DNA of 64,000 nucleotides, from contig SCFE01000067.1 of the NCBI GenBank assembly GCA_004352715.1, positions 900,285 through 964,284 of the forward strand, given 5' to 3'. Both the position numbers and the translations under genes were made by a program. Numbering within the stretch: position 1 is the first letter of the stretch; each line of letters begins with the position of its first letter. Positions 46,991-58,377 of this stretch are shown here, piece after piece. The notes beneath the pieces were generated by a model that was not told where the DNA came from, ran no database searches, and saw nothing but the letters and a program-made list of their open reading frames with translations. Origin of the DNA: Hofstenia miamia (taxonomy: Eukaryota; Xenacoelomorpha; Acoela).

Positions 46991-47329
46991 TGTATATATA
47001 TATTTATTTATTTTTTTGGCACTTTGTATAGCTATCATATGTAAAGCAATTTTACATTAACTGTATTGTGAAACACTTTCAAGCAGATCTATAATTTAAG
47101 AATTGAATTGACTAATAATGGTTGAGATATTTTATAAAAATCTCTTCTGTAGTAATGAATCTACTGGATTTGTAAGCATGCAAATATTTAGGATAGATAT
47201 TTACCAAAATATATATCTGTTGCAGAACAAGGAAGATTGCATTAGTAATTATGAATGAAGTGTGTGCCTTGTTTACAATTGTTTTATGAATTTCGTTGAA
47301 ATAAATAAAAAATACATTGTATCAAAAAA

Positions 47330-47470
47330 ATGTAATATTTTTGATATCAACAAATAATTACTGTTGATTTGAATTGATATCAATTGATATCAACTAGCAA
47401 CAGTCTGTCGATTTGCTTTGATTTGATGCAAAATTTCCATATCAACGGCAACTCTGTTCCAAAGACGTGC
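47330..47470. repeat. GATATCAA palindrome cluster
   Basis: TTTTTGATATCAACA, TTGATTTGAATTGATATCAA and TTGATATCAACTAGCAAC follow one another within 60 bases, then CATATCAACGGCAACTCTG. A dense palindromic motif next to a less AT-rich tip suggests the end of a hAT-like element. The other end was not found. Confidence 0.35.
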
Positions 47471-48616
47471 GGAAATTTGCAAGAATTGGTAGTTTGTCAA
47501 TATTTAAATTCTGATACTCACATAGATTGGGATTTTTGCAATTCTAAGAATTGGCCATTCTAAGCTGCCAATTATAGGTAAAAATCTGTGAAAATGACAT
47601 TTTAATCTGTGAAAATTTCCTAGAAAGATTTAAGCAATCCAAACTCATCTAATAATAAAATCGAAATTCCTGTACAAATCACAGAATAGACGAATATTTC
47701 CTCCTCTCCTCTTTCATCTACACTATAATATCTGGATTTTGCACAAAGTCTCCGACCCCGCATTAATTAGACTTGAAAATTTTCTCTATGAAAAAGAAAT
47801 TTTTGTGCGTCATTGTTGCACCCATGAATTTTAGACTGCCTTATTAGAGTCTTGAATGTATTTGAAATCGAAATGAATAAAAATTCAATTTATGTTTTCT
47901 AGAATTACTAGTGAATGCACATGTTTTAAATTCCCAAGTTATCTTTGAAAAACGTTGTAAGAATCCTAACTTTGTCCTACATCAATTTTTTTAAGCAGCA
48001 GAATATAATTTTCATTGCATTTAAATGCATTGGATGTTCAAGTTGCTGAAATTGAAAAATTCAAAATTGTTATATCCAACGCAACAGCTTTTCTTGTAAA
48101 ATGTATTTTTAAGAAAGGGGCATCGTACAATTTAAAACTCTTTAATTCAAGAATGCAGTTACTGTCTCTTATACACATACATTTATTTTTGTCTTGCTTC
48201 TACATTTTCTATGAAGTCATTTTTCTACACTGGTGTAATCCAAACTTTCGCTAAGATATGAAACGATATCACATAGTCTCATTTAGAAAAACTAAGCAAT
48301 GGGCATTTGCCAAAAGATCAAGCCCCGGAAAATCCGCATTCGAAAAAGCTCATTTTAGACCAATTTAGATAATCCATGTCAAAAAACTTTTTTTCGAATT
48401 GTTAGATCGATGTTAGGTAAGTCCAAATAATTTTTTATAAGCAACTATTCCAACTAAATTCAAAAAACCTAACTTAGATAAAATGTTAAAATGAGCAATA
48501 TATTTTTAAACACATTCCTTAAAGTTCCATAGCAATAGCAATCTTTGCATTTGGGTTAATTTGAGTGCGCTCTTTCAGGAATTAGTGTTTTTTAAAGCTA
48601 GGCCCATTCTGCAATG

Positions 48617-49205
48617 CCTCGTCTCAAGCCTTGCCCTGTCAATCCCATGCTAATGTCTGCCCTTTCCTCGTCATCATCTCAAAAGATTTTGATTTTTTTT
48701 AGGAAATATACTATAAACACTGGGCAAAACATGCAGTTATGAAGTTGAGTTTTTCATATTTTTACGAAGTGAGCCTGATATTCAGGGTCAGCTCTGGTTC
48801 ACAAGTGCTAGTCTCTGGGAATAACAAAGATTGAGATCTACTCATACTTTGCCTAAGTCCGTGAAGAGTTCAATATTAAGCCCACATGTTACATAAACAG
48901 TTTATCTAAAAATATAAGAATTTATCTCATCTAATAAGAATTTATTAGAGCACAAACCATCTTAAGCCTAACGCTTCAGTCAAAACCAACCCAATGGTTA
49001 TCTAAGCAAGAGATAAATAGGGGCCGGGCAAGATAGGGCATTGCATGCCAGGGCAGAGCAGGGCAGGAAAGGGACTGGTGCGAGGCATTGAAAATTCAAA
49101 TATGACTAAATTTCAAAATATAACTTATTATTAGGCAACAGTACACACAAATCATAACAAATGCAGTAAATACAGTATAATTTATAAGCAATGTGTTGAA
49201 GAATA
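48617..49205 (-). repeat. GCCCTG-family element, possibly with inverted CAATGCCTCG ends
   Basis: CAATGCCTCG occurs at 48617 on the plus strand and, inverted, near 49085. Each is followed inward by a GCCCTG-rich stretch, suggesting inverted ends. About 49000-49205 aligns in reverse with 4780-4900. The two observations support a dispersed element, but the exact borders are not clear. Confidence 0.4.
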
Positions 49206-51858
49206 TTATTTACATTTAGCCTAATTATTCGGCCCATACCCGTTTCTGTGCCAGTACATCTTACAATATTTATATTGATACTGATATTCTCTTTTAAAAT
49301 TTTGAGTGGTTGTGCTCAGGAGCACAGTAACTTTGATATTAAGAACTTGTTCGAATTCTATTATATAGCTAGTGGTAATGTAAATCTGCTCATGTAAGTG
49401 TTGGAAATTGAGGTGATAGTAATTAATAATGTATATTAATGTTGCAGCAATTATGGTCTTAGGTAGAGAGACATATTTGTCCTCTTGCACGTAGGTTAAA
49501 CAGATTTTTCACAATGCCTTAGATATCAAATAATGAAAAAATAGAATTAGTGTATTCCATAGAGTTGCATCAAGGCCTACTGTAGTCATTGGCTGGCACT
49601 TTGAAGTAAAATGTGCAAAAACGAAGTCACAAAGACACTTTGATGCAGCCAATCAAATTAAGTAGCCAAATCAAAGAAATACAGCTCTGTACTTTTTGAA
49701 AGTTTTTGATTTTTGAAAATTATAAAAGCTACGTTCAAATAAAATGAAGCAATTAAAAATTAATAATCAATTTTCTACAGCTCAAAATAAATCACAGAAT
49801 ATAGACCTACACAATGAGAAATGTAGATCTAAAGTTTCCACTCTGAGATGCAACATTTCTAGAAATTGAATACACTTCTGTTCTTGTGAAAATTTTTGTT
49901 TGCCTCAAAGCCAATGGAATGGTTGTAGGTCCACAAAACTGAGAGAAGTTTTCGATATTGTTTGTACTGCACGACATTGCCTTATGTTGTTCCATATTTT
50001 TTGCCAAATATGTAACATCAAATAAATCAAAAGTGAAATAAGTAAAATGCCTAAAGATAGAACAATACAATACAAATTCTTCACCATATCTTAATTGGTT
50101 ATTATCAAATGTGGGTCAAGTATTTCCTTGTAAATAGAGTGATCAAAGTATTGAGATTTCAGACAAATCTTGAGAAAACCTTTGTAAGGATCTTTGAGAT
50201 TTATTCCATGACCTCTTTATTTCCTACCTATTAAATTTAATATCACTGCGGAGAGTCCCACACGGTTATAATTTTTATACCCTGACTAGAAGTATTACCA
50301 TGTATTAGAATTTCCTTACCCGAAATCATAGTCCACCTAAATCTAATGTTAGTCACACTGAAAAACTTATCCAGCATTATTTTAAGATTAGCAAATCAAA
50401 TACATAGCCCTGAGAACTTAATGCCTGAATTATAAGATGTTGAATTTGAATATTATAAATTGCATCTGTAACGTCATTATCTTAAAGATGACATGTCGGA
50501 ATCGCTATTTGCGAAAAAGAATCAGTGCTTTTTCAGTGGCGGCTTGAAAAAGTTATCTTTTATCTGGTTTATTGTACTTTGACGACGTTTTGATCTTAAT
50601 TAGTAGTTGACGATACTATTTTTTAGCTAATAGTCAAGAGAATAAATCTTACGCAATAAGGTACCCATGGGATTTTCTGGTTATGCACATGACATATTCT
50701 TCTGAGATAGTGGGTATGTGAACGTATGTTTTTGTACTATTTAAAAATTGTTAGCGATTTGCATGTATGTTAAAAATTAATTATTTCAAATAAAAAATTC
50801 TTTCCTATTATATTATTCAGCTGCCTCTATGCATACATGTATATAGCTCTGTTAAATTTATTTAAAAATTATTATTATGCTAATTTAATATTCCTAAAAC
50901 ACATGTTTTTTACGACTAATTAGATATTTAAGTATTTATAGTCATATTAACTAATGCATGTCTGTACCTGAAAGTAAAAATACACTTGTCATTTTATGGT
51001 ATAAGCACATGTGTTTTAAGTTCACATGTCGTGCGCTGTGTAAAAAAATTGCTGCAAAATGGAATGTCGACACAAGTGCATGGAGCCCGTGGATTGTTGC
51101 TTAAACCACCTGTTTTTTAAAACCCCTGATCATTGTTTGTTTCAATTAAGCTATTCTTAGTCTAAGATTAGATTCTTAGCTATATTACAACTCACTTCAA
51201 TACCCTTTTATACAAAGAACGTAGAAAAAAATTGCACTGACGGCTAAGTTTGCTAAATTTCACCTATGCCGGTTATGAAGTAGCCCCAGTATGCAATCTT
51301 CAGAATTTTGAAATTAACTTTTTGCTCAAGGTGTCTAATGCTAATTTATACTACACTTGAAGCATTTAAGGCCTCCTGTTTTTGCGATGGATACAAACCA
51401 CTAAGTCAACTTCAAAATGTCTATTGTTTTGGTTCATTAAGTTTAATTTTACTGGATATAATTGCTGTTTGAAAGACTATTATCTTTTTATCCATAATAC
51501 GTCTTGTTGTATTTTAGTTCATCAGGTTTTGGCATGAATTTTGCTTTATATCTTGTTATTTTAATACAATCTTTAGAATAATTTTAATGTTTTGATTAGG
51601 TTGAGAGTAGGGGCACAACTAGCGTCAAATTTTAGAGGAGCAAATTACTTTGTTACAACTTAATGCGATGCTGTGCTGGTGCTTTTTATCCAAACCCATG
51701 ATGGTAATTTTGTGTACTACACTGCGAATTTCTTTAAGCAAAATTCTGGAGGGAATTTTTTACAAGTATAGAATTCCTTTATATACATTTTTAAATAGAT
51801 ACGTTGTTGTTTACTGTTTTACATTTCAAACCAACATTAATATGTTTTAGTGTGTTAT

Positions 51859-52003
51859 ATATATATANNNNNNNNNNNNNNNNNNNNNNNNNNNNNNNNN
51901 NNNNNNNNNNNNNNNNNNNNNNNNNNNNNNNNNNNNNNNNNNNNNNNNNNNNNNNNNNNNNNNNNNNNNNNNNNNNNNNNNNNNNNNTATATATATATAT
52001 ATC
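51859..52003. repeat. (TA)n microsatellite with a 120-N gap
   Basis: Alternating TA on both sides of unresolved bases 51868-51987. Confidence 0.9.
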
Positions 52004-52229
52004 GGTCGCAAATGCTTTAAAATGGCGTAGAAACCAAAATATTCATGACAATTTTTATTAAAAAGTAGCTGCGATCAAATCTTCAGCTGGTAGGTCTGCA
52101 TCCATCTCAGTACCCAATCTTACTTGTAAGTTTTTTCCTCACCTCTTCTTCTCAATAGATTGATCGTGTCACTCATTTATTAGGGCGATCAAACAATTCT
52201 TGAGTTTTCTGTGAATTTGAATGTATTGC

Positions 52230-52690
52230 GATGATGAGTTGGTACCTGGAATTCGTTTCAAAGGTAATTCAGGATTTAGAGGAACAATTTCACAATTACA
52301 GATCCAGCTCGATAACATTCTTCCATATTCGTTGATCCCATTTTGTTTCCGCAATTAAAAAAGCAAGATTGGAAACATTTCCTTTGGTAGTAAGGCTGTT
52401 GAACGGGACTCCAAAACACTAATATGTTTCGCAACTCCTTCCTTATGGAAATAAATTAGTAAGGAATGCTTGATGTTGTCGAGCCAACCTGACAACATTG
52501 TAGGACATATGTGAAGCCAAATGATCTCCTATCAGCAACATGAATCATGGGAAGTACTTCACAATTTCTAGAAACTGGTTTTCAAACTGGGCCTTTTCAA
52601 ACCAACTTTGTTTTGTTCTCAAATAATATGAATTAGGGATTTTAAGTTCACTGAAGTACAATCTGCCATGCTTTTTGACCAGTTTCTATT
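52230..52690 (-). pseudogene. pogo/Tigger-like DDE transposase remnant
   Basis: The minus strand reads, with several stops and frameshifts, RTKQSWFEKAQFENQFLEIV, then LIGDHLASHMSYNVVRLARQ and, further on, LIAETKWDQRIWKNVIEL. The LIGDHLASH block with its aspartate, preceded by a W-F-E...F-E...F segment, is characteristic of the DDE_1 domain of pogo-like transposases, which act at TA sites. Only the middle of the domain is visible, and it is clearly inactive. Confidence 0.6.
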
Positions 52691-53132
52691 TTCTATGTAG
52701 CCAAAAAGCTGATTGTTAATAGTTACCCAAAACTTAATACTTACTTGTAGTGGTAATTGTTTCTTCATTTTGCAGTATATATTGATTTTAAGTTTAATAA
52801 AGATTCATTCTTAAAAACTTAGAAAAGGCACGTGTATATTACTACTGATGAATAAAATTTACACGGTTTTCAAAATTTAATGAATTTCTATATGACAATG
52901 TGATGTTATACTGATTTTTAATTTTCACATCTTACGCCATCTATTTGTAAATTGTAGCAACTCCATATAAGCTTTATTACTTAATAATTTTATTAAAGAA
53001 CACACATTTTTGCTTAGTTCAATGAGACAATCATGCAGTTTTATTTTCTTGCATTAATTCAACATTCATGAAAAGGCATATATAGATAGTTAATGCTAAG
53101 CATAAAGCAATTATTGCATTGTTAGTGTTTTC

Positions 53133-53374
53133 CAGTGGCGTAAGCAGGGGGGGGACATGGTGGAATGTCCCCCCGTCAGGTTTCCAAATTTAATTTTGAC
53201 TGGATAAATCAAAAAAAATTTTCGTAAAAAATTGAAAAATTTAAAATCTAGGTCTTGAAATGCATTTTTAGGATCTATTTTCTCAATAATTTCAAAAATT
53301 TTCGCTGGGCTTTGCCCGGCATTAGGGAATGACAATGATGTCCCCCCTGTCAGAAAATCCTGGGTACGCCCCTT
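53133..53374. mobile_element. hAT-type MITE, 242 bp, perfect 8-bp target duplication
   Basis: Starts CAGTGGCGTAAGCAGGGGGG and ends GGGTACGCCCCTT, inverted versions of the common hAT tip. GTGTTTTC flanks both ends exactly (53125-53132 and 53375-53382). The internal GGGGGGACAT...ATGTCCCCCC arms allow a long hairpin. Non-autonomous. A fragment of the same family lies at 17.6 kb. Confidence 0.85.
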
Positions 53375-54659
53375 GTGTTTTCCCTAAAAATACTTGTGAT
53401 TTTAAAAATATATTGAAAGAATCAATTATTTCAGGCCAAACAACAATATGAAGCACTGAAATCATCTAATTCATCTTTCATCATATTCGCATACAGCATC
53501 TTAGATTTCTTAACAAAAACATTAATATTATTCAAAATTATCCCTGATTTTTTTAAATAATTCTCTTAATTTCAAATTTATTGTCGGGCTTAAAATTTTC
53601 TGTAAAATAATTACTTGACATGATTTTCAAAGTTCTCCTTGCATGAAATTTTTTCTTTCAAAGGCCTAAATAGGTGTGCAGCACAATCTCATTTGCCGTT
53701 TCATTGTTATGATTTTGTGCATTGCAAACTAATGTCTTCGAACCCTTAAAAATGGAACAAATAGTGAAATTGACGCGAATTATTTCAGTTCAGAAGAATA
53801 AGGCAATGGCTAATTAGTATAGAAACATCTAAACAAATCTTACTTTTTCTAAGATTTCCAATTTTTATTGAAAAAACTTAGTTTTTGTGCGATGGAACTA
53901 TTTTATCATGTAATTTCGGATTTTTACTTTTAATCGATTCTTTGAAATTTGCAGCACTAGAATATTATTTATTAAGTAATGATAATAATTCGAGTAGATT
54001 ATTAATTTAATAATCCGTTGTCTGATTGCAAATCAATATAATAGAACACTTAAAGCTAAACGAGGGGTTTTAGATTACTAGTTTTGTATATTAAAAAGCA
54101 AATAACGTTCAAGAATATAAAATCAACGAGTTTTTCCGAATAATTAACAATGCCCTTGCGAGTAAGCATAGCTTAGGTCCGACAATGTTTAATGTAAGGT
54201 AAAATTTTGCTTGTTAATTCTATACCTTTTTCATCTACAATAATTGTTAAATAGTCTGTTCATATTGTTTATTATGTGTTTGTTAATCCTAGAGCTATGT
54301 TTTTGAAAGTTAATTTTTTTACACTAGAATAATGATAAACCTCAAAATTGCATTAAAAATGCATTTCTATTGGTTCCATCGACAATTTATCATCACTTGC
54401 AATATCTTTAAAAAATTTGTTTTTGACTTAACAGAAGCGTACATTAATTTTGTACTTACTTGACCTATAACATTTTTCATAGGCATGGAAAATATCGATT
54501 TTCCCTCTGACAATAAAATTAAAAAAGGACAGCGCCATGTTTGTAAATACAAAAAACGTTTTTTCAGATGTTGAATGAAGTTTATTGAAGGTTATTTGCT
54601 TCATGTATATTCATAAAATTGTGTACGAAATCTTTTTCATTTGATTACGCATCCATCAT

Positions 54660-54706
54660 TCAGAAATTTTCTGTTGAAATTCGTTAAAACTATATATATA
54701 TATATA
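54660..54706 (+). repeat. Fragment of the LINE-like repeat plus (TA)n
   Basis: TTCAGAAATTTTCTGTTGAA matches 45726 exactly and is followed by ATTCG. A short TA run (about 54692-54706) follows. Confidence 0.5.
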
Positions 54707-54753
54707 TTTGGTGTGTCTAATAAGTTTTGCTAGTTGTTCTATTGTGCATATAG

Positions 54754-55011
54754 CAGGGTTTTCGAGTCGAGTTCGAGTATTTTTATAAATGAAATAGTTC
54801 AATCGAGTTTTTTTTTAATTCCGAGTTTTTTAGGGTAAAAAATATTTATTTTACAATAATTCTAAGCTAAAAAAAAATAGTTTTTGTGATTGGTAAGAAA
54901 ATTGACATTTAAAAAAAATTTAATTTTTGCGGTATTTTCGAGAAGATTTTCGAATGAGTTCAAGCTTATTCGAGTTTGAGTTCTTAACATTCCGAGTACT
55001 AGAAAACCCTG
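54754..55011. mobile_element. hAT-type MITE, 258 bp, with CGAGT-rich ends
   Basis: Starts CAGGGTTTTCGAGTCGAGTT and ends CCGAGTACTAGAAAACCCTG, so the tips CAGGGTTTTC are inverted copies. CGAGT motifs cluster at both ends (54766-54830 and 54940-54998). Flanks GCATATAG and CATAGTAG are similar but not identical, consistent with a decayed 8-bp duplication. Confidence 0.7.
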
Positions 55012-55222
55012 CATAGTAGAAAGACATTTTTCATACCACTGTTTCATATAGCCAATCAGAATTTAATGCTCTTTCATTGACCACAAATCTTTAAAATAAA
55101 ATTCTCATGCTCAATTAGAAATTGACTTTTATTGCGTGCTAAAAATATTTTATTGATGAATATTACTAGTGAAAATTACCGTGTTTATGTTTATCTATAA
55201 TTTCTTCGTAGGCAACCACCTA

Positions 55223-57394
55223 CCCAGATAACAATTTTGGTTGTTTTTATGTTGTTTATAGTTGTTTCCTACTTTTGGTTGTTGCAGCAACCACTAACAT
55301 CATAATAACAAATTTAGTAATAAATAATCAATGAGCAGATGCTCGGAAATAAAACTCACTTTGTTATTCTTATTACTAGATCCTTTTAATATAAAAAAGG
55401 ATTTGTGAAACCTTTTTGAAATTTTAAATTTTTGGAAATTGTTATATACAGATGTGTGAATTTTCAAAATAATTTATTCATGAATATTTGGATACCTTGA
55501 AATTGACTGTTAAATAAAAAAGTTACATTTGAGCAGAAGATATTTTTCACGATTTATAAAATTACTATTTCAAAATTGTACTTAATTTTAGATTTTAAAA
55601 TTTTTGTTAAATTTGGCAGATTCTTATGCTCATTGTTATCATTTATATGCAAGACATTCATTTCAATGTTTAACAAATGCTTGAATGGAATATGTTTGAC
55701 AGTATTGGGGAGATAATTGCTTGATCTCTATTGGACTTGTGTTTGCCTAAGCAGCAATGCTTGGACTGCTTAACAATATAAAATGTTATTTTGCATATAA
55801 AAGTTATGTGAAACAATCATGTGAGCATAGGCGGCTCGTATGTGTAAGCAAAGCAAGCAGTGCTTGCCCAATATTTTTTTGATAAATGAATTTCATTCTT
55901 AATTGCATGAATTTATACCTATACACTTGTACAAATCGTAAATTATTAGTTTTGCTTTAAAACAACATTCAAAAATCTAGTAATAAATGAATTGAATTAG
56001 GAAATAATTCATTATGATTTGCTTTAAAAATAATTGAATGATTGCACCACAGCAAGCAAATGCCTTAGTGCTGTACCTACGCTCGCTCAAACAATTATTC
56101 TAGATCCGTTTTCTTAAACTCATCGCGCGAAGATTTAGCTAGCAAAGCAAGCACTCCGCTCATTGCTTCACATTGAAATATTTCCGTTGCAAGGCTACGT
56201 GATTGGTAGCAAGTAAAATTACGAATCACGTCACATCGCCAAATATCTTTGTGGTTAGACGTGCGATTTTATCAAAATGAGACAGATCACGCGTGGCCAA
56301 TCACATAGTCTAACTGTAATCTAAAGAGAACCACGCGAAATATTTTAATTCCATATAATAACCCAAAAGTAAACATAATATTTATTATTTAAATTAATCA
56401 GAAACATTCTTACATTCAACCACTACCAGAAACAGAAATATATTTGAGCAAGGCTTCTATCTTGTATTTAGTTTTTTCATATTTTACCTCACAGATTCCT
56501 TGTACAATATTCTTTCAGTTTACAGAAATTAGAAAATGTATAACAATTGTGAAGTCAAAGACGAATTTTTTTACGAATTTACCACCAATTCATTCAAAAA
56601 ATCAAATATAACGTGGATATTTTAAGGTGATATATATATGGAAATAAATTTAAAAAAACGTTGAGCGGTTTAAATGTGATTTCCATCAGCTGCCATTTTC
56701 TGTTCTAAATTTCTACTCTAAGTTTCTCAATTTTCAAAAATGTTGTAATTTATCTCAAGTTTTCTATCATCAACATGCATTCAGTTGTAAGAATCGACAA
56801 AATTCTTAGTCAATATTTTGAAATGCACGATTTATTGACACCTTACCAAAAATTTGTAAATATTTGAATTAATGCAAACTATTGGATTTTGATTACCATT
56901 TGCAGAACGATTAGTTTCTGTTTAAAGAATTTTTTAACAAATACAAGAATAACTGATTAGAGGAGAACAAACTATAGAAATCATTAGAAATTTTTTCTTG
57001 AAAATGATTTATTTAAAGAACTTATTTCAATAATAATATTACAGATACATTTCTGAGAAAACTCGCCTTGGGGATTTTATATATAAATAAATTCTTCATT
57101 ATTTTTATTTACACTGTTTTGGTTACTTAAAAAATATTTGCTTGCCTAACGTTTGCATGCACAAGCCGCCACTGCATGTGACAACATAAAACAACATTGT
57201 TATGACATTAAAATATTGCTTTTTAATCATAAAAAACAACCAAAAAGCAACCTAATGTGACGTTTTTAAAGCAATGTTGTTTTGACTAATGAAATGGTAC
57301 CATTTCGAAATTAAAACAACATTGTTTTTGATACATAAAACAACCACATAACAACACAAAACAACATTGTTTAGACCTTAAATTGTTATCTTGG
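55223..57394. mobile_element. Older TA-flanked element interrupted by a nested hAT element
   Basis: The left tip CCCAGATAACAATTTTGGTT (55223) and the right tip AAATTGTTATCTTGG (ending 57394) are inverted copies, each bordered by TA (55221-55222 and 57395-57396). AACAAC/GTTGTT-rich stretches line both inner flanks (55232-55300 and 57183-57375). After subtracting the nested hAT element and its duplication, the element is about 0.8 kb and non-coding. The TA target suggests a Tc1/mariner-class MITE. Confidence 0.65.
55826..57174. mobile_element. Nested hAT-type element, 1349 bp
   Basis: Starts CATAGGCGGCTCGTATGTGT and ends CATGCACAAGCCGCCACTG, inverted forms of a CAGTGGCGGCT hAT tip, followed inward by GCAAGCA and its complement. 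Flanking 8-mers CATGTGAG (55818-55825) and CATGTGAC (57175-57182) agree at 7 of 8 positions. No transposase frame was found. It sits within the AACAAC-rich older element, so it inserted later. Confidence 0.75.
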
Positions 57395-57539
57395 TACAGT
57401 AATCCACATTAAATTAGTTAGCACATCAATGAACAATATACCATCATTGGCCACCATCTTTTGCTGGTGTCAGTAGTATAGTGAAGGAACCTGAAGCACC
57501 TTTATGCAGGAGCCTAGAAGCAGTCAGCCAACCACATTG

Positions 57540-58377
57540 ACTAAAACAGAATTTATTGCAAGGATAAAAGAGTCATTAGATAATGAGCCATGCTAGTCAT
57601 TGTGGCAACTATCTGATAACTTTTCCATGTCTAAAGACACTGTAAGGAACATTTTAGTAAACCATTTGAGACTGTAGAAGACTTGTTCCATATGGGTCCC
57701 ACACAATTTGTCACCACACAATAAGGGTGATTGAATGGTTTGTGCTAATGCAATTATTGATCTAATTGAAAAACATAGCTCAGCAGATTTGATGAAATAC
57801 TGGGCAATGGAAGATGAAACCTGGGTGTTATTTAATAGTCTTCCTTCAAAGAGTGAAAACAAAGTGTGGAAGCATCCATCAGTAGCAATTTGCATTTCAC
57901 TAGACCAAATCTTACAAACCAGAGTGTAATACTTCTCTTTTTCACCACTGGTGACAAGATCTATATTGAGTTGTGCAAGCCTGGAGATACCATTACAGCA
58001 GACACATATACTGCTTTTATCCATTCAATGGGAGAACACTGGAGAAAATTGCGAATGTTTCACACCAACCTGAAGGATTTATGGTTTCAGTATGACAATG
58101 CTAAAGCACATACTGCTTTAACTAAGTGTAAATTTCTTCAATGCAAACTAATTGTTCAGTTGGCATACAGTCCAGACTTAAATTTTTGTGATAGTTGGAT
58201 ATTCCCTGATCTTAAGAAACACCTGAGTAAAACAGATTTTACTAGCCAAACCAGATTAAATCTGAAATGCTGCATTGGTTCAAAAAGCTGCCAGAAGAGG
58301 TGTTCTCTGGTGAGCAAAGAAAGTTATTACAGCATTGTAAAGCAGTAATTAATTCTGGTAGTGATTATATTGTTTAA
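57540..58377 (+). pseudogene. Mariner-family transposase, multiply broken
   Basis: Read through several frames, the N-terminal helix-turn-helix region gives FIARIKESLDNEPC (then a stop) and SKDTVRNILVNHLRL, then SIWVPHNLSPHNKG, the linker typical of mariner. The catalytic part has DETWVLFN (first D), FQYDNAKAHTALTKCKF (second D) and LAYSPDLNFCDSWIF (third D). The last spacing is 31 residues instead of the usual 34, indicating a small deletion. The C-terminus reads LHWFKKLPEEVFSGEQRKLL to a stop at 58375-58377. At least three stops or frameshifts make it inactive. It differs clearly from the mariner copy at 10.6 kb and has all three acidic residues. Ends not identified. Confidence 0.85.

Noticed and set aside
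57593-58024. A 143-codon minus-strand frame
   Set aside because: It is the antisense of the mariner transposase, which shows clear family motifs on the plus strand.
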